From: an uncultured Duganella sp. | GTDB lineage: Bacteria > Pseudomonadota > Gammaproteobacteria > Burkholderiales > Burkholderiaceae | Assembly: GCA_946482635.1 (NCBI GenBank) | Contig: CAMLSG010000010.1 | Location: forward strand, 1-49,596 | Direction of reading: 5' to 3' | DNA: 49,596 nt | Shown: positions 34,783-42,018 of the stretch, piece after piece | Position numbering within the stretch: the stretch's first letter is position 1 | How the letters are laid out: each line of letters begins with the position of its first letter | Program-made: the position numbers and the translations under genes | Notes under the pieces: model-generated | The model's database searches: none | What the model was told of the DNA's origin: nothing | Seen by the model: only the letters and a program-made list of their open reading frames with translations

Positions 34783-34797
34783 TGGCATCAAGCTTGC
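34783..34797 (+). promoter_or_regulatory. Sigma-54 (-24/-12) promoter of the Fap-like operon
   Basis: TGGCATCAAGCTTGC matches the consensus TGGCAC-N5-TTGC at all but one of the defined positions. GG and GC have exactly the required phase. It lies 62 bases before the start codon at 34859 and directly downstream of a sigma-54 activator gene. Confidence 0.72.
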
Positions 34798-34858
34798 GAT
34801 ATCGGTTCAGGCCCCAGCATTGCGGGCAATTCAAGAACACGACATCAGCGAGGACGAG

Positions 34859-36655
34859 ATGAAGAAAACTTTGCTTGCAGCAGCCATCGCACTGGCGATG
34901 GGTAGTGCATTCGCGCAGGAGACACCGCCGCCCAACGTGAGCCAGACCGGCCCGGGCGCCCAGGCTAACGACAATTCGACGGCCACGCAGGACAGCAGCC
35001 AGGCCAACGCGAACAACAACAGCAGCGGCGCCGCCGATGCGGCTGCCGCCGGCGCCGCAGCTGCCAACAATGGCGCGACTGCGACATCGTCGATGACCAA
35101 TGCCTTCAATACATCGACCGCGACTGCGGTCAGCACACTGACCGGTACCGTCACCAACAACGTGATCAACAATATCGGCAATGTAGCCAGCAACGGCGGC
35201 AATGCCAATGGCGGCGCGGGTGCCGGCGCCACTGCCGGTAGCGCACTGGGCGGCAATGCCGCCGGTACCGGCGGGGCTGGCGGAATGTCCAGCGGCGGGG
35301 CCGGCGCAGCGGGCGCTGCAGGTGGCATTGCCGTCAATGGCAGTGCGACTGGCGGCGCAGGCAACGGCGGCGGCGGCATCGGTGGTGCAGCCACGGCAGG
35401 AGCCGGTGGCGGCGGCACCACGGGCGCTGGCGGCCTGGCAGCCGGTGCGGCGAGCGGGCGCGGCGGTGATGGCGCTCGCGGCGGTGAGGGCGGCGCCGGC
35501 GGCGCCGGCGGCATCGTCGTGGCTGGCGCTGGCGGCGCCGGCGGTGCGGGCGGTGCGGCAGCAGGAGGTGCCGGCGGCCTGGTCGGCACGGCGGGCAGTG
35601 GCGCAGGCGGCGCGACAGGCGCAGCGACGGGTGCACGCGGCGGTGACGGTGGTGCAACCGGAGCGGCCAGCGGCGGCATGGGCGGTGCAGGCGGTGCAGG
35701 CGGGGCTGCCGGCGCCGGCGGCATGGCAGGCGCAACCGGCAGTGTCGCCACCGGCGCGTCGACATCGAGCCAAGCTTCGACCGGCGGTGCGGCATCCAGC
35801 GGCGGCGCGGGCTCGAGCAATACCGCGTCGAATGGCACCAGCGGTACGGAACCGCTCACCATTCCGGGCATGGGCGACCAGAACAGCACCGGCGGAACCA
35901 CCGGCACGGCTGACGGCCGTTCGGCCAATACCGGCAACGCTTCCACTTCCGGCGCAGGAACCAGCGGCGCCGGCGGGACGGGTGGCGCTGGCGGCGGCGG
36001 CGGGGCTGGTGCGGCAGGCGGCAGCGGTGCGGCGGCCAGCAATACCGCAGGCAATGGCGCTGCGGGCGGGGCCAACAGCTCGGGTGCCGGCGGCGGCAGC
36101 GGTGCGGTGGCGGCCACTGGCGGTGCGGGTGCTGCCGGTACTGGCGGCGCAGGCGGCGGCGGTGCGGCGGGCGGCAATGGCACCAGCACCGGCGGCGCTG
36201 GTGCGGCGGGCGGCAATGGCGGCAACGGCGGCTCAAGCGGCCTGGCCAGCAATACTGCCGGCTCCAGTGGCGCTGCAGGCGGCGGCACTGGCGGTGCCGC
36301 AACCGGGGGCAACGGTAGCGGTGCGGCGGGCACCGGCGGCGCGGCGACCAATGGCAATGCCACCGCTGGTGACGGCGGCGCCGGCGGTGCAGGTGGCGGC
36401 GGCAATGTCGCTGGCGCGGGCGGCGACGGCGGCACCAATACCGCCGGCGCTGCCACCGGCGGCAATGCTACCGGCGGCAACGGCGGGGCTGGCGGCACCA
36501 ATAACGTGACTGCTGGCACGTTCGACATGTCGAACACCATGAGCGGTGTCGGCCAATCGGCCGCCGGCATCATGGTCATCAGCCAGAACAACGGCATGTC
36601 CTCGCTGGTGCAGCAGAGCGTGAACGTGCAGGCCAACCTGGCCGTGGGCAAATAG
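34859..36655 (+). CDS. Gly/Ala-rich secreted protein, probable matrix/fibre subunit of a Fap-like system
   Basis: 598 residues with signal peptide MKKTLLAAAIALAMGSAFAQ. An Asn/Ala/Thr/Ser-rich region (about 21-115) follows, then about 430 residues of GG-x and GAGG-type repeats. The C-terminal 50 residues are more ordered, with the motif QNNGMSSLVQQSVNVQANL. Overall it resembles glycine-rich surface proteins, but there is no PE or autotransporter domain. The C-terminal motif recurs in the two small proteins of the operon. Position behind a sigma-54 promoter and before C39 and FapF-like genes suggests an exported structural protein. Start at 34859 follows GAGGACG. Confidence 0.8.
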   Translation: MKKTLLAAAIALAMGSAFAQETPPPNVSQTGPGAQANDNSTATQDSSQANANNNSSGAADAAAAGAAAANNGATATSSMTNAFNTSTATAVSTLTGTVTNNVINNIGNVASNGGNANGGAGAGATAGSALGGNAAGTGGAGGMSSGGAGAAGAAGGIAVNGSATGGAGNGGGGIGGAATAGAGGGGTTGAGGLAAGAASGRGGDGARGGEGGAGGAGGIVVAGAGGAGGAGGAAAGGAGGLVGTAGSGAGGATGAATGARGGDGGATGAASGGMGGAGGAGGAAGAGGMAGATGSVATGASTSSQASTGGAASSGGAGSSNTASNGTSGTEPLTIPGMGDQNSTGGTTGTADGRSANTGNASTSGAGTSGAGGTGGAGGGGGAGAAGGSGAAASNTAGNGAAGGANSSGAGGGSGAVAATGGAGAAGTGGAGGGGAAGGNGTSTGGAGAAGGNGGNGGSSGLASNTAGSSGAAGGGTGGAATGGNGSGAAGTGGAATNGNATAGDGGAGGAGGGGNVAGAGGDGGTNTAGAATGGNATGGNGGAGGTNNVTAGTFDMSNTMSGVGQSAAGIMVISQNNGMSSLVQQSVNVQANLAVGK

Positions 36656-36668
36656 CCCGCGCGGCATC

Positions 36669-37088
36669 ATGCGAAGCTTAGGCAGGCCAGTGCCAGTCCT
36701 GGCCCTGTGCGCCGCTTTGGTGCCGGGCCTGGCGGCGGCGTCGCCGTGGATAGGCGCGCTGCCGCTTGGCCCGCTGGCAGCAGCGGCGGGCCCGTCCCCG
36801 CCTGTAACGCGGTCCGCGGCCCAGCCGCAGCCGGCGGCGGCTGACAACGAGCGCCCCGCGCAGGATGAGCGACTCGAACAGATGCGCGGCGGCAGCGATG
36901 CGCCGTGGAGCGATATGAAGCTGGCCGGTACCGTGGCTAACAACAGCGCGGTGAACGTGGTTACCGGCGCCAATATCGTGACTGACGGTGCGTTCAGCAA
37001 CGCATCGGGCATGCCGATGGTGATCCAGAATTCGGGTGCCAACGTGCTGATCCAGAATGCAACCATCGTCAACGTGCAGATCAAATGA
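36669..37088 (+). CDS. Small secreted protein with double-glycine site (Fap-like operon)
   Basis: The 139-residue protein has a signal peptide (about 1-24), a Pro/Ala-rich spacer and the segment DERLEQMRGG, with its Gly pair at 74-75. The C-terminal domain ends PMVIQNSGANVLIQNATIVN near residues 116-135. L at -7 and M at -4 relative to the Gly pair fit the double-glycine rule of C39 peptidases, one of which is encoded next (ATGA overlap). The C-terminal QN motif aligns without gaps to the end of the Gly-rich protein. Probably a minor subunit or nucleator; function inferred only. Confidence 0.72.
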   Translation: MRSLGRPVPVLALCAALVPGLAAASPWIGALPLGPLAAAAGPSPPVTRSAAQPQPAAADNERPAQDERLEQMRGGSDAPWSDMKLAGTVANNSAVNVVTGANIVTDGAFSNASGMPMVIQNSGANVLIQNATIVNVQIK

Positions 37089-37753
37089 GATGCCTCATCA
37101 GCGTTCTGGCATTGCTGCCGGCCTTTGCCGTGCAGGCCGCCGACTTTTCAGCCGGCGGCGCCAGTTTTGTCTTGCCGGTGACCAGCCTGAAGGAGGCGCG
37201 TTTCCGCACTACGGTGCGGCAGCAATATGATTTCAGTTGCGGCTCGGCGGCGTTGGCGACCCTGCTTAGCCATCACTATGATTTCCAGGTCACGGAACAG
37301 GAGATTTTCCGTGACATGTTTGTGCGCGGCGACCAGCCGCGCATCCGGCGCGAAGGTTTTTCGCTGCTGGACATGAAGCGTTACCTGGCCACGCGCGGCT
37401 TTACGGCGGACGGTTTCGAGCAGCCGCTGGACAAGCTGGCGCGGGCTGGCTTGCCGGCGATCGTGCTGGTGGCCGACAACGGCTATCGGCATTTCGTGGT
37501 GATCAAGGGCGTGCAGGGCGAGCGGGTGCTGCTGGGCGATCCGGCCGGCGGCACGCGCGCCTTGTCGCGCCAGGGTTTTGAGGCGATCTGGCAAAACCGC
37601 CTGCTGTTCGTGATCCATGGCAGGCCGGGCAGGCCGCACTTCAACGAAACCGCCGACTGGCGCGTGGCGCCGCAGGCGATGCTGTCGGAAGGGATCCTGC
37701 GCGACAGCCTGCGCGACGTGACGGTGCCGAAACTGGGCGCCAGCGATTTTTGA
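37085..37753 (+). CDS. Periplasmic C39-family cysteine peptidase (FapD-like)
   Basis: The 222-residue protein has a signal peptide (about 1-18, AFAVQA). The C39 peptidase fold has a complete triad: C52 in QQYDFSCGSAAL, H136 in GYRHFVVIKGV and D152 in LLGDPAGG. No ABC transporter domains are attached, so it works as a free periplasmic peptidase, like FapD of the Pseudomonas functional-amyloid operon. Likely substrates are the two neighbouring small proteins with RGG sites. It overlaps the preceding gene by ATGA. Confidence 0.87.
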   Translation: MRCLISVLALLPAFAVQAADFSAGGASFVLPVTSLKEARFRTTVRQQYDFSCGSAALATLLSHHYDFQVTEQEIFRDMFVRGDQPRIRREGFSLLDMKRYLATRGFTADGFEQPLDKLARAGLPAIVLVADNGYRHFVVIKGVQGERVLLGDPAGGTRALSRQGFEAIWQNRLLFVIHGRPGRPHFNETADWRVAPQAMLSEGILRDSLRDVTVPKLGASDF

Positions 37754-37765
37754 GGGAGGGGTAGC

Positions 37766-38185
37766 ATGAAACGAGGAATTAGCGTGGTGGCGGGCTGGCT
37801 GCTGGTGTTGGCAGGGCCCGCCACGGCGCAGGGGCCGCCAGAAGGCTGGGCGCCGGCGCCGGAAGCGCGCCTGGAAGAGGCCCGTGGCGGCTTCGAAAGC
37901 GGCAATGGCTTGCTGGTGGCCTTGGGCGTGGAGCGCATGGTCGAAGTCAACGGCGTGGTGGTGGCCCGCAACCGCGTCGAGCTGGCAGACGTGGCGCGGC
38001 TGGCGAATGCGCCCGACGCTGCCGCGGCGCTGGCGCCGATGCTGGTGCAGAACAATACAAACGGGCAGTTGATCCGCAGCCTGACCACCATCGACCTGAC
38101 GGTCAATGCGCTGTCGACCCTGAAAGGACTGAACCTGGAGGGCAACCTGCGCCAGGCCTTATCGAACGCCATTGTGCCCCGCTAG
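37766..38185 (+). CDS. Second small secreted protein with double-glycine site (Fap-like operon)
   Basis: The 139-residue protein has a signal peptide (about 1-22, ending ATAQG). A short spacer and the segment EARLEEARGG with its Gly pair at 41-42 follow. The C-terminal domain contains VERMVEVNGVVVARN and then APMLVQNNTNGQLIRS (90-105). It has the same length as the 36669 protein and shares the RLExxRGG and QN-x5-L-I motifs with it. GGAGGG lies 7 bases before the ATG. It lies between the C39 peptidase and the outer-membrane protein genes. Likely a substrate of the peptidase. Confidence 0.72.
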   Translation: MKRGISVVAGWLLVLAGPATAQGPPEGWAPAPEARLEEARGGFESGNGLLVALGVERMVEVNGVVVARNRVELADVARLANAPDAAAALAPMLVQNNTNGQLIRSLTTIDLTVNALSTLKGLNLEGNLRQALSNAIVPR

Positions 38186-38195
38186 GGAGGGAACG

Positions 38196-39488
38196 ATGCA
38201 TTCAAAGACATTCGCGGCCGGGATGCTGATCCTTGCCAGCCAGGCAGCGTTGGCGCAGGCCACGCCGGAGCAGCGCAGCAACGCTGAACTGGCGGCGGAG
38301 CTGACTGAGTTGAAGAAAGCGCTGGCCGAACAGCGGGCCCTGCTGGAGGACCTGCGGCGCCAGGTCGCGGAGGAACGCCTGGCCTCCGCGCGCGGCACGG
38401 GTGGTGCTGCTGCCGGTAGCTTCGCTGGCGAGGGCTCCGCGCAGAGCCAGCCGCAGCCCAATGTGCCGCCGCCCGGCGGGTCGGTGCAGCCGGCATTGGC
38501 GGTGGGCCAGCCGCCAAAGCGCGACAGCAAGCCGCCGGAAGTGGCGCCGATCTTTGAAAGCCCGGGGGTGCTGACGGCGCGCGGCAAGCTCGTGCTGGAA
38601 CCGGCATTCCAGTTCGGCTATTCGTCCAGCAATCGCGTCGCCCTGGTGGGCTATACCATCATCCCGGCCTTGCTGATCGGCCTGATCGACGTGCGCGAAG
38701 TGAAGCGCAATACAAGCACGGCGACCTTGAGCGGCCGCTATGGACTGAGCAACCGTACAGAACTCGAACTGCGTCTGCCTTATATCTACCGCTCCGATTC
38801 CACCGTGAGCCGCGAAGTGTTCACCGGCAGCGCAGTCGAAAAAGTGTTTGACGTCAGCGGCCGTGCGCTGGGCGATGTCGAGCTGTCGCTGCGCCACCAG
38901 TTGAACGAAGGCGGCGCGGACAAGCCTTACTACGTAGCGGGCCTGCGTTTCAAAACCCGTACCGGCCGCGATCCGTTTGAGGTGGTGACCGACTGCGTGC
39001 GCCGCTGTATCGGCGAGAACGCGACGGGCACCGGCCTGCCGCTTGAGCTGCCGACCGGGTCGGGCTTCTACGCCTTGCAACCGAGCCTGACCTGGCTGTT
39101 CCCGACCGATCCGGCAGTGCTGTTTGGCAGCGTCAGCTACCTACACAATTTCCAGCGCAAGGACCTCAGCCGCCAGGTGCTTAATGGCGAGCGCGAGCCG
39201 CTGGGGACGGTGAAGCCCGGCGCGGTCATCGGCGTCAATTTCGGCGTCGGCCTGGCGCTGAACGAGAAGGCGTCGCTCAGCTTTGGCTATGACCATAGTT
39301 CGATCGCCCGCACACGGCAGAATGGGGTGCCGGCACCCGGCTCGGTGCGCACTCAATTGGGGACCTTGCTGGTCGGTTTTTCCTACCGCCTGAATCCAAA
39401 GCGGACGGTCAATGTCTCAGTGGGAGCAGGGTTGACGCGCGACACGCCGGACGTGTCCATCATGCTGCGCATACCGACGAGCATGTAG
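38196..39488 (+). CDS. FapF-like outer-membrane protein: coiled coil plus beta-barrel
   Basis: The 430-residue protein has a signal peptide (about 1-21). An N-terminal coiled coil (about 25-64, ELAAELTELKKALAEQRALL) and a Pro/Gly-rich linker (about 65-125) follow. A barrel of about 12 amphipathic strands (130-430) belongs to the outer-membrane 'transporter' type. FapF, the amyloid exporter, has the same order: periplasmic coiled coil, linker, 12-strand barrel. A two-Cys loop (DCVRRCIGEN) is inserted mid-barrel. The ATG at 38196 follows AGGGAGGG. It is the last gene of the operon. Confidence 0.82.
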   Translation: MHSKTFAAGMLILASQAALAQATPEQRSNAELAAELTELKKALAEQRALLEDLRRQVAEERLASARGTGGAAAGSFAGEGSAQSQPQPNVPPPGGSVQPALAVGQPPKRDSKPPEVAPIFESPGVLTARGKLVLEPAFQFGYSSSNRVALVGYTIIPALLIGLIDVREVKRNTSTATLSGRYGLSNRTELELRLPYIYRSDSTVSREVFTGSAVEKVFDVSGRALGDVELSLRHQLNEGGADKPYYVAGLRFKTRTGRDPFEVVTDCVRRCIGENATGTGLPLELPTGSGFYALQPSLTWLFPTDPAVLFGSVSYLHNFQRKDLSRQVLNGEREPLGTVKPGAVIGVNFGVGLALNEKASLSFGYDHSSIARTRQNGVPAPGSVRTQLGTLLVGFSYRLNPKRTVNVSVGAGLTRDTPDVSIMLRIPTSM

Positions 39489-39522
39489 TTGCCGTTTACG
39501 CTAATCTAGCGTTTTGGCAACT
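39488..39522. promoter_or_regulatory. Long hairpin/dyad between the FapF-like and MBL-fold genes
   Basis: AGTTGCC (39488-39494) pairs with GGCAACT (39516-39522), and inside it ACGCTA pairs with TAGCGT around ATC. It starts at the stop codon of the FapF-like gene and ends 19 bases before the next start. There is no T tract, so it may be an mRNA structure or operator rather than a strong terminator. Confidence 0.45.
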
Positions 39523-39540
39523 AAAAAGAGGGAGATCCAA

Positions 39541-40478
39541 TGATCCTGAAAAAGCTCGCCGTACCCTTCGCAATTGCCGCCATTGCAGGCGCCGCCCACG
39601 CATCCGCGCCGATGGTCAAGACCCAGGCGCCCGGCTTCTACCGCATGAATGTGGGCGATTTTGAAGTGACCGTGCTGAACGACGGCACCGTCGACCTGCC
39701 AATGGACAAGCTGCTGCACCAGAAGCCTGAGAAGACCGCCAAGACCCTGGAGCAGAATTTCCTGAAAGTGCCCACTGAAACCTCGGTCAACGCATTCCTG
39801 GTCAATACCGGCTCGAAGCTGGTGTTGATCGATACCGGCGCCGGCGGCCTGTTCGGCCCGACCCTGGGCAATATCGTGACCAGCCTGAAAGCGGCCGGCT
39901 ACCAGCCGGAGCAGGTTGACGAGATTTATATCACCCACCTGCACGGCGACCACGTCGGCGGGCTGGGGGCGCTGGACAAGCCGGCTTTCCCGAACGCTGT
40001 GGTGCGCATGGACAAGCGCGATGCGGATTATTTCCTGAGCAAGGAGAACCTGGAGAAGGCCAGCGCCGAGGCGAAAGGCAAATTCCAGGGGCCGATCGAT
40101 GCGGTGTCGGGCTATGCGGGCAAGGTGAAGCCGTTTGAGGGCAATACCGAACTGGTGCCGGGCGTGCGTTCGACCACCAGCTACGGGCATACGCCGGGCC
40201 ACACCACTTATGTGGTGGAGAGCAAGGGGCAGAAGCTGGTGCTGATTGGCGACTTGATGCACAACGCGGCGGTGCAGTTCCCCGATCCGGGCGTGACGAT
40301 CCAGTTCGACAGCGATTCGAAGGCGGCATTGGTGCAGCGCAAGGCGGCGTTTGCCGAGGCGGCGAAGCAGGGCTATTGGATGGGGGCGGCGCATTTGCCG
40401 TTCCCGGGGGTGGGGCATTTGCGTAGTGAAGGGAAGGGGTATAAGTTCTTCCCTGTGAATTATTCGGCGAACCGGTAA
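39541..40478 (+). CDS. Exported MBL-fold metallo-hydrolase (lactonase-like family)
   Basis: The 312-residue protein begins MILKKLAVPFAIAAIAGAAH with a signal peptide cleaved near HASA. The zinc motif is THLHGDHVGG, followed by His in SYGHTPGHTTY, Asp in LIGDLMHN and a late His in GAAHLPFPG. This is the AHL-lactonase/ROO-type group of MBL-fold enzymes, not a beta-lactamase. The substrate is unknown. The site AGAGGGAG lies 8 bases before the ATG. It is probably transcribed on its own and ends at a REP-like repeat pair. Confidence 0.87.
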
Positions 40479-40489
40479 ACCGGCAAACC

Positions 40490-40516
40490 GGTGTCAGACC
40501 CGCAGGGTCTGACACC
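40490..40516. repeat. REP-like palindrome, 12-bp perfect stem
   Basis: GGTGTCAGACCC (40490-40501) and GGGTCTGACACC (40505-40516) are exact inverted repeats around GCA. It lies between convergent genes, is flanked by short ACCGG repeats, and pairs with a second palindrome nearby. The GGTGTCAG start recalls the GGTGCCAG start of the REPs at 19148 and 20163. Confidence 0.7.
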
Positions 40517-40539
40517 TGTACGCGACGGCCGCGAGTCAA

Positions 40540-40564
40540 GTGTCTGACACTGTGGGTCAGACAC
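40540..40564. repeat. Second REP-like palindrome
   Basis: GTGTCTGAC (40540-40548) and GTCAGACAC (40556-40564) form a 9-bp perfect stem with a seven-base loop. With the first copy it makes a paired (BIME-like) unit in the 99 bases between the two convergent gene ends. Confidence 0.65.
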
Positions 40565-40577
40565 AGGCTTACCGGTT

Positions 40578-41633
40578 TCAGGCCAGCGCTGGATAGTCGG
40601 TATAACCCTCAGCCGACGGCGCGTAGAACAACTCCGGACGCTGCGCATTCAGCGCCGCGCCAGTCTGCAGGCGGCGCGGCAGGTCTGGATTTGCGATGAA
40701 ATCCTTGCCCCAGGCAATCGCATCCGCCCGGCCTTCAGCCAGCGCAGCCTGCGCACCCGCCACATCAAACTTCTCGTTGGCGATATAGCTCCCGCCAAAC
40801 TCACGCTTCAGCAACGGACCCAGCGAGTCATCGCCAACCGCCTCGCGCGCGGCGATGAATGCGATGCCACGCTTGCCCAGTTCGCGCGCCACATAGCCGA
40901 AAGTCTCGGCCGGCGTCGAATCGCCCATGTCATGCGCATCGCGGCGCGGCGCCAGGTGCATGCCGACGCGGTCGGCGCCCCAGACGCCGATCACGGCGTC
41001 GGTCACTTCCAGCATCAGGCGTGCGCGGTTTTCGATGCTGCCGCCGTACTGGTCATTGCGCTGGTTGGTCGAATCCTGCAGGAACTGGTCGAGCAGGTAG
41101 CCATTGGCGCCGTGGATTTCCACGCCGTCGAAGCCGGCCTTTTTCGCGTTCTCGGCGCCCTTGCGGTAAGCCTCGACCACGCCGGCGATTTCGGCGGTAT
41201 CCAGCGCGCGCGGGACGGCGTAGGGACGTACCGGACGCAGCAGGCTCACATTGCCTTTGGCTGCAATCGCGCTCGGCGCGACCGGAGCCTCGCCATCCAG
41301 CAGGCTAGGGTCGGAAATGCGGCCCACATGCCACAGCTGCAGCACGATCTTGCCGCCCTTGGCGTGCACCGCTTCGGTAACCAGCTTCCAGCCCTCAACC
41401 TGTTCGTCGGACCAGATGCCAGGAGTGTTCTCGTAGCCCACGCCCTGCGGGGTCACGGAAGTCGCCTCGCTGATGATCAGGCCTGCGCTGGAGCGCTGTG
41501 CGTAGTACTCGGCCATCAGCGCATTCGGCACGCGCTTGCCGCCGACGGCGCGCGAGCGGGTCAGGGGGGCCATGACGACGCGGTTTTTCAGGTTCAGTGC
41601 GCCGATGGTGATGGGGTCGAACAGGGTGCTCAT
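40578..41633 (-). CDS. Old yellow enzyme family alkene/N-ethylmaleimide reductase
   Basis: The 351-residue FMN-dependent NAD(P)H oxidoreductase is a TIM barrel with VVMAPLTRSRA near the N-terminus. The substrate-binding His/Asn pair is in EIHGANGYLLDQFLQ, followed by QYGGSIENRARL, and FMN-contact segments lie near the C-terminus (ADAIAWGKDFIANPD). It should reduce activated alkenes, nitro-esters or maleimides in the cytoplasm. It overlaps the ArsR-type regulator upstream (ATGA), so it is probably induced by reactive electrophiles acting on that regulator. Confidence 0.93.
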   Translation of the reverse strand: MSTLFDPITIGALNLKNRVVMAPLTRSRAVGGKRVPNALMAEYYAQRSSAGLIISEATSVTPQGVGYENTPGIWSDEQVEGWKLVTEAVHAKGGKIVLQLWHVGRISDPSLLDGEAPVAPSAIAAKGNVSLLRPVRPYAVPRALDTAEIAGVVEAYRKGAENAKKAGFDGVEIHGANGYLLDQFLQDSTNQRNDQYGGSIENRARLMLEVTDAVIGVWGADRVGMHLAPRRDAHDMGDSTPAETFGYVARELGKRGIAFIAAREAVGDDSLGPLLKREFGGSYIANEKFDVAGAQAALAEGRADAIAWGKDFIANPDLPRRLQTGAALNAQRPELFYAPSAEGYTDYPALA

Positions 41634-41938
41634 AAGGTATTCCTCTCATGCTCAATAAATTGCAGGATGACCTCCTCATTGCGCTTGAAGAAATTCCACT
41701 GGCCGACCCGTTGCACCGTGACCAGCCCCGCTTTCTGCAGGATGGTGAGGTGGCCGGAGACGGTCGATTGCGACAAGCCGGTCTGCTTGTCGATCATGCC
41801 TGCGCAGACGCCCAGCGACAGCGGGGCAAGCTGCTCGCTGAACCAGGCATCCGGTTCTTTGAGCCAGGACAGGATCTGGCGCCGGACCGGATTGGCCAGG
41901 GCCTTGTGGATTGCATCAATGTCAATAGAGTCAGTCAT
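41630..41938 (-). CDS. ArsR-family winged-helix repressor
   Basis: The 102-residue winged-helix regulator has the DNA-binding part IHKALANPVRRQILSWLKEP and the recognition helix TGLSQSTVSGHLTILQKAGL. A single Cys (LGVCAG) lies in the N-terminal half; no obvious metal site is seen. The start at 41938 is the family-like one; the frame is open further upstream but crosses an operator. It is translationally coupled to the OYE reductase. A clear palindrome 23 bases upstream of the start suggests autorepression. Confidence 0.88.
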   Translation of the reverse strand: MTDSIDIDAIHKALANPVRRQILSWLKEPDAWFSEQLAPLSLGVCAGMIDKQTGLSQSTVSGHLTILQKAGLVTVQRVGQWNFFKRNEEVILQFIEHERNTL

Positions 41939-41960
41939 ATTTCGGTGTTTCACGATAAGT

Positions 41961-41990
41961 ATATCGGAAAAGTCCGATATGTATATCGGA
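41961..41990. promoter_or_regulatory. ArsR-type operator, 8-bp perfect dyad plus a third half-site
   Basis: ATATCGGA (41961-41968) and TCCGATAT (41973-41980) are exact inverted repeats with four bases between. ATATCGGA occurs again at 41983-41990. The array lies 23-52 bases upstream of the ArsR start, where RNA polymerase would bind. Confidence 0.72.
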
Positions 41991-42018
41991 GCATGACGAT
42001 GGAATTCAAGGCTTGATT

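Noticed and set aside
34831..36651. Long Pro/Ala-rich frame antisense to the Gly-rich gene, and an Ala/Arg-rich frame on the same strand
   Set aside because: GGC/GCC repeats keep several frames open. Only the Gly-rich frame has a ribosome site, signal peptide and a structured C-terminus.
34859..36655. The Gly-rich repeat region as a PE_PGRS protein or a CRISPR-like array
   Set aside because: There is no PE domain, and the DNA repeats are short, irregular GGC-type units in a coding frame without spacers.
39541..40478. The MBL-fold protein as a second beta-lactamase
   Set aside because: The motif HLHGDH and the C-terminal His arrangement fit lactonase-type hydrolases; the GGTSW segment of B3 enzymes is missing.
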